Shown here: piece by piece, positions 56,430 to 64,000 of the stretch
Layout of the letters: each line of letters begins with the position of its first letter
How positions within the stretch are numbered: position 1 is the stretch's first letter
Source of the DNA: Trifolium pratense
Taxonomy: Eukaryota > Streptophyta > Magnoliopsida > Fabales > Fabaceae
NCBI RefSeq assembly: GCF_020283565.1
Contig: NC_060062.1
Location: forward strand, 50,614,439-50,678,438
Length of the DNA: 64,000 nt
Reading direction: 5' to 3'
Notes under the pieces: generated by a model
Database searches by the model: none
The model's input: the letters and a program-made list of their open reading frames with translations, nothing else
Told to the model about the DNA's origin: nothing
Translations under genes and position numbers: made by a program

Positions 56430-56585
56430 ATTCATCGTAGCCACGTTGGCGTTCAGATTCGCCTCATCGTGGCCACGATGGATTATATCGTGGTACGATG
56501 AAAGATTTGTTTCAGATATTCTTCGATTTGTTAACCGCCTTCATCGTGTTGCGATGGACTTTATCGTGGACACGAATATACGATA
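56430..56585. repeat. Series of CATCGTGG/CCACGATG palindromic words
   Basis: Within 155 bp: TCATCGTAGCCACGTTGG, TCATCGTGGCCACGATGG, TATCGTGGTACGATG, TCATCGTGTTGCGATGG and TATCGTGGACACGAATA, spaced 15-45 bp. The second is a perfect palindrome of 16 bp (CATCGTGGCCACGATG). The function is unknown; it might be the end of an old repeat element. Confidence 0.65.
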
Positions 56586-58444
56586 TGAATATACATTTTC
56601 TTCCTTTTTTGCCCTTTTTCGGTCCTTTTTCCAATTTCCTTGCTTCTTGGCCGAGTAACTTTGTTTCTCTAGGTATTTGCTTGCATTTGGTCTTCAATTG
56701 CTACCAAAACTACTAAAAACTATTCTAAAATACTACTAAAAAATCATATAATTTACTGTTATCACCCATCTTCGAACCTACCCGCTTATATCAAAATTAT
56801 ATTTACATCTCTTAAATTAAAAAGTCTTAAATAGACTATTAAATTACATTCATATGTTTATTTTTATTTTTAAGTTGAGCCTTAAATAAGTCTTTTTCTC
56901 TATTATTTTCTTTATTTAATAAAATTATATTGTTGAAACAAACTACTTTAGGACTTTTAACTTTCTTTTAATAAAAAATATCAAAATACAACTCAAGTTC
57001 ACTTGGAGGTGAGATGAGACACGGACATTGATAATGAATTTAGAATTCTACTTTTCATTTCCATTGAGACGGGTACGAAGATGCCCAAATTTTATCGGAT
57101 CTGAGTTTGGGAAGTGTCAAATATGTTCCCGACCAGTCCTGTAGGATTGCTAGGTACTCTTTAGTGATAATTTGGTTACCATTATATAAGGGTTATCTTA
57201 TAAGTCAGATAGATTAGTTATTCAATTTATTTAACAAGTAAATTTTCTCGTATATTAAGGATTGGATGTAGTATCATTTATACTCTTATTGGATATCACG
57301 TAGTTCATGCCCTTTCCTGTTGGGTTACAGACTCCAGAGGTAGTTGAAATGTTGAATACCCTGTTTACGGTTCATTGATAGTTTACACAAGGCCAATTAT
57401 TGAATGTTGCCAATTATTTCACCCACCTTACCAGAAACATTCATAGTTTCTAGAATGAAATTTTGTAACAATGTTAGAGTCACATCACACAATATGTTTT
57501 TGTAGCAATTCATGCATAGAATAATGTTTTTGAACCATATTTATTTAATTTAGGCAAAGCCATTAAATTGAAGTTGCTTGAGTACAGAATTTGTTCAGTA
57601 ACTCATGGGAATAGCATGGGGCAAGCAATGCCAACTCATAGTTGAGTGTCAAATGGCAAACATCAAAATGACACAATTTGTTTGCATGTTGGTAATGACA
57701 ACTCAAAGTGACTGCATAATTAAATTTTCATTTTTTATTTTTTTTTTATAAATTATTTATTTATTATATTTTGAGATGTGGTGGAATGTGTGAATGAAAG
57801 AGTATAACTTTTCCAAACTAGTTGGAGGCAAAAGGAGAAGCTAGGATGGCTCTTTATTTGTTGAAAGATTCTCAATGTAATTGGCCAATTGTGTTCATTT
57901 TGTAACATTGAAGTTTCGAATAAGCATCTCCGGTTGATGAATTCTGAGACGTACACTGAAAGAGTACTAATCATGAGGTCCAGTATTGAAACCTTTAAGA
58001 TTAACATAACCCACTAACATTTACCTATAAAAAAAATCGGAACATAGAAATTCATTTCGACAATTTGAAAAACAGAAATCTCTACCCTAATTAACTTGGT
58101 GGCATTCTAAAATGTTATTTTATATATCAAATTGTCTTATTTAATCTCAAATATGCTTAATGCCCATGTAAGTTTTGGTTATATTTTAAACATAATTTTG
58201 ATGCTTCCCTTCAATAAGAGGTTATACTAGTATTCTATTCTATGCTTTTGAAAATAAAAGATGTTTGAGTACAATAATAGGTAAAGGGAAAAATTATGAA
58301 GATACATAATTTCAATGAATGAAACTTAAGTAACAAAACAAAATGTACAAATACATTAATACCAATAATAAGTACAAAACTATGTATGTGTAATCTGTAC
58401 ATTTGGAAAATTTCATCCTATATCATAAATTCATAATCCATATA
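56586..58444. other. Spacer, no gene recognised
   Basis: AT-rich sequence downstream (3') of the - strand DUF241 gene. No domain, repeat family or RNA gene is seen. Confidence 0.5.
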
Positions 58445-59377
58445 TTAAGGAGAAATTATATTTAAAAAAGACACACGAGTATTAATTAATCGCTTAAACA
58501 AACATTCTAATCCATTTTCAATCCCTTCAATAGCCACAACCAAAGCTTCTAACCTTCCATGTGCAGATTGAATCTTCTCAGCCTCAGCATCTTTACTCAA
58601 ACTCTCCATAATCAAACTACTAACTCCAAAATCAACTTTTTCCAACTCATTTATATTCTCATTTTGATTATCACAACCAAACACACCCTTTTGTATCAAC
58701 CTTGAAACCAATGACCACTTATTAACCTTTGAACCCAAAATTGGTGAAGAAAAAAACACAACAAGTGATTGAAGTACATCACTAGTTATCAAACTAGCTT
58801 CAATAAGCACTTTTACAATTGAACAAAGATGATTATTAAGATCCAATGAAATAAATGATGACCCAATTGACCCATCAATTTGTTTCAACAAAAGAATTGA
58901 TTTTGTACATTCTTTTCTCATTTTTCTTCTCAAACACCAATATTCACCAACATGATTTTCAATATCACCAACTTTTCTTCTTCTTCTAAGAAAAGATTGA
59001 AGCTCTTCAACTTTTCCTTTCATTAACAAAACATCATCTCTTGTTTTGCTTAAAAGGTCTAAGAATCTTAGTGGAAAATCTAATAACTCATCAACCCATT
59101 TCTCATTTTTGTGTTGAGATAATGCTTGTTGAGTCAAAGGCAATTTTAGAAGCTCTTCAATACATATATACAATTTTGTTAAGCTAGAGAGACCAAAACA
59201 AAGTGTTTCAGATTTTGATGTTGATGATGTTTCCCATGATTTGAGTTTGATTAACTCTTCTTCAATTTGAATTGTACTAGGATGTGATCTTGTTGGTAAA
59301 CTAATAGATCTAACACCATATTTAGTTGAATGTTTTGTGTTTGTGGAAAAGGTGGCTATGCTTTGTTTTTTCATCAT
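58445..59377 (-). CDS. DUF241 domain protein
   Basis: An intronless gene of 310 residues. The DUF241 family (PF03087) is plant-specific, in the same broader group as BPS1-like proteins; its biochemical role is not known. Seen: the N-terminal VRSISLPTRSHPSTIQIEEE with RSxSLPxRxHP, the family signature; LTKLYICIEELLKLPLTQQ; WVDELLDFPLRFLDLLSKTR; and the C-terminal ESLSKDAEAEKIQSAHGRLE and IEGIENGLECLFKRLINTRV. The length is normal for the family (about 280-310). The first Met of MMKK is used as start; a TATA box lies 54-62 bp upstream. It looks intact. No functional link to the neighbours is apparent. Confidence 0.93.
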   Translation of the reverse strand: MMKKQSIATFSTNTKHSTKYGVRSISLPTRSHPSTIQIEEELIKLKSWETSSTSKSETLCFGLSSLTKLYICIEELLKLPLTQQALSQHKNEKWVDELLDFPLRFLDLLSKTRDDVLLMKGKVEELQSFLRRRRKVGDIENHVGEYWCLRRKMRKECTKSILLLKQIDGSIGSSFISLDLNNHLCSIVKVLIEASLITSDVLQSLVVFFSSPILGSKVNKWSLVSRLIQKGVFGCDNQNENINELEKVDFGVSSLIMESLSKDAEAEKIQSAHGRLEALVVAIEGIENGLECLFKRLINTRVSFLNIISP

Positions 59378-59430
59378 TGTTAAAAGAGTGAAAAATTGTG
59401 TGATATGAGAGAAATGGTATAATCTTTTTG

Positions 59431-59440
59431 CTATTTATAC
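59431..59440 (-). promoter_or_regulatory. TATA box of the DUF241 gene
   Basis: GTATAAATAG on the - strand, 54-63 bp before the ATG at 59377; near-consensus plant TATA. Confidence 0.65.
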
Positions 59441-59595
59441 ATGTAGAGATAATTTAGTGAAGCTTATGAGGGAAGTATAGGAGTATTTTCTTTTTGACTA
59501 AGTCTAGAATTATTATTTTATTGACAAAGTCTAGAAGTATTTTATGCGGCTTTAATTGGCTTTTATGTCATTTGATAAGTAATTGAATATTTGAA

Positions 59596-60953
59596 GGGAG
59601 ATTCTATGGTACATTCCTTTTTTAGACTGTTTTGGTGCAGTCCTTTTTTTTAACCAATAAAATTCATTTTAATTCTCACATCAGCGCAAGTCTATGGTAA
59701 GTCTTTTTTTTAACAAACTTTTATTTATTACATATGAGTCCCCCATCAAGTAAATATTCATTTACAAATTACAAACAAAAATAATAATTTACCAAGTCTA
59801 TGATAAGTTAGTACTATTAGTTCTGAAAATTATGGCAGACTTATAACCCGATTGAAATTTGATCAAACCTAATTATATTTGCATCTTTTGTTAATTATAT
59901 TTTCATATATATGTTGGTACGGCAGCGATCTATTACTCAACAAAATTTCAACTATGATATAATTAAATGGAGCTGGAGTTAATCTATGGTGTTGTTAACA
60001 CCGTTGTGCTCAGAAAGTCAGCCACTGCAGCTAGCAATACACACAAAAGTATATCTACAGAACCTCATCAAATATAAAAGCAAAATTTAAGAAAATGATT
60101 TCAGAAAAAGATGCAGTGCAGGTAGGCTATTCTCAATGTGTTGCAGTTATAAATTGAATGGATTGATCATGTGTGGAAACTAAACCATGGGATTGATCAT
60201 CACCTACTTTTCTCGGAGACAAAACACCGCACAACTTGACCAAACACAAGAGCAGCTATATCTATTCAAACATATTCCCGGCTCGCAATTGAAAATCAAA
60301 TTTATATAAAGACAACAAATTATATTCAAAAACAAATTAAACCATAAACCCTAATTCCCAAATTGAAATCAAATTGATTCTTAATAAATAATTACACATA
60401 AATATAACAAACATTCCATATAACAAACATTTCAGTTTCGTATTTACCTTAGCAATTGTCTTTTTGATAGACCACACACAAACTTATTTTCCAATCTTGC
60501 CGTCGAATGGAGTTCCGTTCGCGAAAACAATGATGAACGCAGATGATGAACAACGAAGTTTCAATTTTAGTGATGATGAGCGCAGGTGATGAACAGAGAA
60601 GTTTCAATTTTAGTGATTTTGAGACTTAGAGATGAAAGCAGGTGATGATGAACAGAGAAGTTTCAATTTCTTTTCCTTCTTTTTTTTTTTTTTTTTTTTT
60701 GATATCGTAGAAAGCCAGGTGACTTTGTTTTTTGTTTTTTTTACAAAAAACAATTTAAATATTGGGATAGTTTTATAACTTTTAATATGTTATGGACTTA
60801 GTTGAAATATTATTTGATATAAAGATACATGGTAGGTACCATATAAGTGGTTTGTACCATATAATTTAAAATTAGTCAATACTTCATCCTCATTGGTTAG
60901 ATTAAGACTGCACCAAAACAGTCCAAATAAGGGGCTGCACCATAGAATTTTCC
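59596..60953. mobile_element. MULE-like element, 1358 bp, 9-bp TSD ATATTTGAA
   Basis: Ends GGGAGATTCTATGGTACATT and (reverse complement) GGAAAATTCTATGGTGCAGC; both arms then show ACTGTTTTGGTGCAGTC and AACCAAT. Exact 9-bp flanks ATATTTGAA at 59587-59595 and 60954-60962, which fits Mutator-like elements. No transposase is seen. The interior holds three copies of a GATGAACA...GAAGTTTCAATTTT repeat. Confidence 0.88.
60530..60672. repeat. Three degenerate tandem repeats inside the MULE-like element
   Basis: GATGAACAACGAAGTTTCAA, GATGAACAGAGAAGTTTCAA and GATGAACAGAGAAGTTTCAA start near 60544, 60588 and 60647; the units are about 44 and 58 bp long with GCAGGTGATGA-like linkers. Confidence 0.8.
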
Positions 60954-60962
60954 ATATTTGAA

Positions 60963-61663
60963 TATGTCAAGGGTGTTTTGTTTTTCATAATGTTTGTTAA
61001 GTTGTCTCTTTTTTTTATACATAAAAATTTAGTTTTGAGAGATAAGGTTAGAGACTAGTTTGCATAAAAATAATGTTATAGGGAAGTCAGAGTACAAGAC
61101 AAACTTCAAAATAAAATAAAAGATTAGAGTTAAATATTAGATACTTCGATCTTTAATAAAAAGACTAAAAATATTACAAAAAATTAACGATCTTCAATAA
61201 AAATTAATAAATCAATAATTTTAATGGATATCAATAATATATTAAATATTTTTTACTTTCTTTCAAAAAAATTTATATGTGATATATATAATATAAACTT
61301 TCAATATAATGATAAATTTTATAAAATTCGTATTCATTATAATGTTATTCATTACTTATACACTATGCAAGTAGGACATTAAATTTTTTTAAACCTTAGA
61401 ATTTGTCATAAAAAAATAAACCGTAGAATTTTTAACCAATAAAATTCAATTTTTTTGTCAAGTACTCATGGTAAATTTCAGAGTTTGAAATTCGATTTTT
61501 TCAATAGTATTTTTTTTTCTAGTTAAGTAGTTTAGTAGTTATAAATTTCACTTTAAAAATAAATAAGTGGAATATTTGAAATTCGAATATTAATTCCTAC
61601 ATATAAGATGTGATGTTACAAACCGAACTAAGTGTAAGACATTTTACACATAAATGTCTAACA
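60963..61663. other. Spacer, no gene recognised
   Basis: Strongly AT-rich, with homopolymer runs. Nothing recognisable. Confidence 0.5.
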
Positions 61664-61673
61664 ATTACAGTAT

Positions 61674-61862
61674 GAATAATGCTAGCAACACACTCTTTAA
61701 CAAACACACTTCAACACACTCTCTTTTATTGGTTGAAATTCACATGGGTCCCATAAAAAAATGTGGATCCATATAACTTTTATGGGACCCATATAAATTT
61801 TAACCAATAGAAAAAAGTGTGTTAGAGTATGTTTGTTAAAGAGTGTGTTGCTAGCACTCCTC
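61674..61862. mobile_element. Fold-back MITE, 189 bp, 10-bp TSD ATTACAGTAT
   Basis: Long TIRs of about 80 bp: TGCTAGCAACACACTCTTTA, ...TTATTGGTTGAAATT... and ATGGGTCCCATAAA pair with the right arm. Exact 10-bp flanks ATTACAGTAT at 61664-61673 and 61863-61872. The TSD length suggests a Mutator-type origin. Almost the entire element can form a hairpin. Confidence 0.88.
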
Positions 61863-61872
61863 ATTACAGTAT

Positions 61873-64000
61873 AAGTGCCATTATGATGTCTTAATCTTAT
61901 AATGTCATTAAATGAAATTTCTTCCGCTTGTTTTTTTTTTTTATAGTACTAGCATAAAAATTCATGTCTTAATCTCATGATGTCTACTCTTAATCGATAA
62001 TACGACAATCCCCCAAAATATTTTCGTGGAGAAAAAGCCACCGTAGTATATTTAATTTTAAATACAAATTGTGGAAGGGGTTACCTTATTAAATTTGCTC
62101 TATTATCAATGAACATAGATAACAAACCAAATCCCTTATTCTCAGCATCTATCTTCCAATGAATTTGGGCACGTAGTATATCTTATGACATGTTCCTATC
62201 GTTCATGAAGTTAGGTCGGTTACAATGGAAGATTAGCATTGAATGTTTGTATCTTGAATGAGTTATATATGAACATGACTCCATACAATTAATTGTTGCT
62301 TTTCTTCATATTTAGACGGTGGTTAGTTACAAAAATGAGGTATAACTAAACTGAAAATAAATAAAAAATGATTTTCTATATATGATACGTTGTGACAATG
62401 TCATGTACCTTATACCTTTTATAAGGATTACAACCCTCCAAAATTAAGAATCTCGAGTAGTATAATACTAACATTTTCCACGAAATTCTTTGTATGGTTG
62501 TCCTTATTACAAGGGTTCGTCTCTTTCGAAAAATCCTATACCAACATAAATCTCGTGCGTCAATGGATTTAATCAATTCCTAACCGAAGATTCATGGTAC
62601 AATTTGTATTCCACAAAAATAATACTCCTATATGAAATGTACAACTTATAATTTATTTATTTTTGCTGTTAATCCTCCTGTTCTTAGGGAAAAAAGTCCT
62701 GGTAATCTGAAGTTTGACCGCAAAGTAAATAAAGTTTGTCTAAAATATTCTTCCACTCAAAAATCAAACTCGAATTCTCTCAAACAATCATTTTTTTAGT
62801 AAAATTTATTAACTATCTGAACTCAATGACTTAATTAACAATTTATATTATAATATGTTGCAAGTAGTTAACAATGTCCAATTAGTCCAAACTCTGCCGG
62901 CCTTTATGTTGATTTCTATTGAATTGGATGTGGCAACAAGATTTCCTAACGTATTAAAGAACATCAATATGGTGATATGATATATAATAACGTATTTGAA
63001 TAATACTAGTAATGATGACAAGTTAGTGAACCATGATTTTGTTTGACTTGTTTTTTATTCAAATTATAGTTTGGGAGTCAAAATAATTTATATCATAAAA
63101 AGAGCATAATTTTATGAAACATGTACTGTAATTTGTAAATTAAATACTCCTAGCTACACTTTAAGATCAAATACTATGATCTAAATGCTGCAAAAAAAAA
63201 AAAATACTCTGATCTAATTGCTCAATGCATATATATATATATTTTTTATTTGGTCAATTGAAGGCCACAAAAGTTACATCAGATTTGTTACCAATATTCT
63301 GTCTCATAAAGATATGCCTCCATTTCTAGGCCGTAGAAACATTTTCAAGTGGCTTGTGTCGAGAATGACTTTTACAATGATTTTGGTTCACACCTGTTGT
63401 TGTTGCTGTTTTTCTTATTCTTAAGTTGTGTGGTCTTAAGTTTGTTTTTTCGAAAATGTTAAAATAATTTTTCCACCCTCACGGTTTGTTCCTTATAAAA
63501 GGTGTCTCGGTGGGTTTGAGGTGTATGAATGTTGTATATAAATTACTCTTAATCTCGACTCTCAAGCGATATGAGACTTTTAAGGTGTACCGGAACAATT
63601 CAATCATTTTAAGCAATGTGAGACTTTTAAGGTGTACCAGAACAATTCAATCCTTTATTCAATCCCAAACGAACCTAGACCTCATGCACACTACCTAAAT
63701 TTCTCACCACTAAACTAAACTTAGTGGCTTTAGAAAACATAAATTTTGTATTCAAAATAACTATTTTTATTTTTTGAAAAGTTATTATTATATAAATTAT
63801 ATAAATTCTAGGATTATTTTATTGCACTAATTAACATTTTTCCTTTAATTATTTCACATATTAACTACTAATATATGAAAAGGATGTGTAAAATATATCT
63901 TTTACTTGAGTGGAAAGAAAAGTATATAGACGGCATGTGATGATCAGATTTGTGAAGAAAATCTTTTTCTTGGATTGAGCGACCGTAGAAGAGTAGACAT
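61873..64000. other. Terminal spacer, no gene recognised
   Basis: AT-rich. The only regular feature is a direct repeat of about 35 bp (TGAGACTTTTAAGGTGTACC then GGAACAATTCAATC) at 63571-63605 and 63619-63653. No open frame has recognisable content. Confidence 0.5.

Noticed and set aside
57753..58007. 84-codon - strand open frame downstream of DUF241
   Set aside because: No domain or motif, no splice or promoter context, and typical composition for AT-rich spacer.

Overview
The window is plant nuclear DNA. Low-GC intergenic sequence, short exons in phase with GT/AG introns, MITE-rich spacers, chromovirus, LINE, CACTA, hAT and MULE elements, and UGT72-like, GDSL and IST1-like gene families all point to a dicot. 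A legume such as Medicago is most likely, but this is an inference from gene resemblance; no database was searched.

Layout. 0-8.4 kb: the 3' ten exons of COG8 (conserved oligomeric Golgi subunit 8, + strand). One intron holds nested MITEs and the last intron holds an antisense Ty3/gypsy chromovirus with near-identical 395-bp LTRs and a 5-bp target duplication. The penultimate exon has one extra A that breaks the frame. 9.0-9.85 kb: an uninterrupted (AAT)n tract of about 276 units. 9.9-12 kb: a graveyard with the 3' end of a pectinesterase, a duplicated scrap of a GDSL gene end, a possible short Helitron and a Copia gag relic. 12.2-20.3 kb: two divergently transcribed five-exon GDSL esterase/lipase genes; one has an internal three-fold repeat in its last exon, the other a MULE-like element with a nested MITE in intron 4. 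20.6-25.8 kb: an almost full-length but broken L1-type LINE, with a fold-back element in its poly(A) tail. 26.7-30.9 kb: a defective CACTA element with exons of a Ulp1-type protease.

31.5-48.5 kb: a glycosyltransferase cluster. Three single-exon UGT72-like genes and one 5'-truncated pseudogene are arranged as two convergent pairs (+/-, then pseudogene+/-). Coding regions, 3' flanks and upstream flanks all match between pairs, so a two-gene block was duplicated. The first block was then inflated by transposons, including a three-level nest (hAT containing a LINE tail containing a CACTA, each with its own exact target-site duplication). The inner CACTA keeps a Transposase_24-type gene and carries a piece of a mitochondrial-plasmid-type B-family DNA polymerase.

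49.5-52.7 kb: an intact seven-exon IST1-like gene (ESCRT-III regulator, - strand). 53.6-56.1 kb: two more MITE-class elements. 58.4-59.4 kb: an intact intronless DUF241 gene (- strand). 59.6-61.9 kb: a MULE-like element and a small fold-back MITE, both with exact target duplications. The rest is AT-rich and without recognisable genes.

The genes do not form one pathway: COG8 (Golgi tethering) and IST1-like (endosomal sorting) are housekeeping trafficking genes; the GDSL and UGT genes are locally duplicated secondary-metabolism or cell-wall families. I found no new defence or mobile system. The most unusual items are the giant AAT tract, the COG8 frameshift, the GDSL exon expansion, the block-duplicated UGT pair with a changed PSPG residue, and the captured organellar-type polymerase piece.
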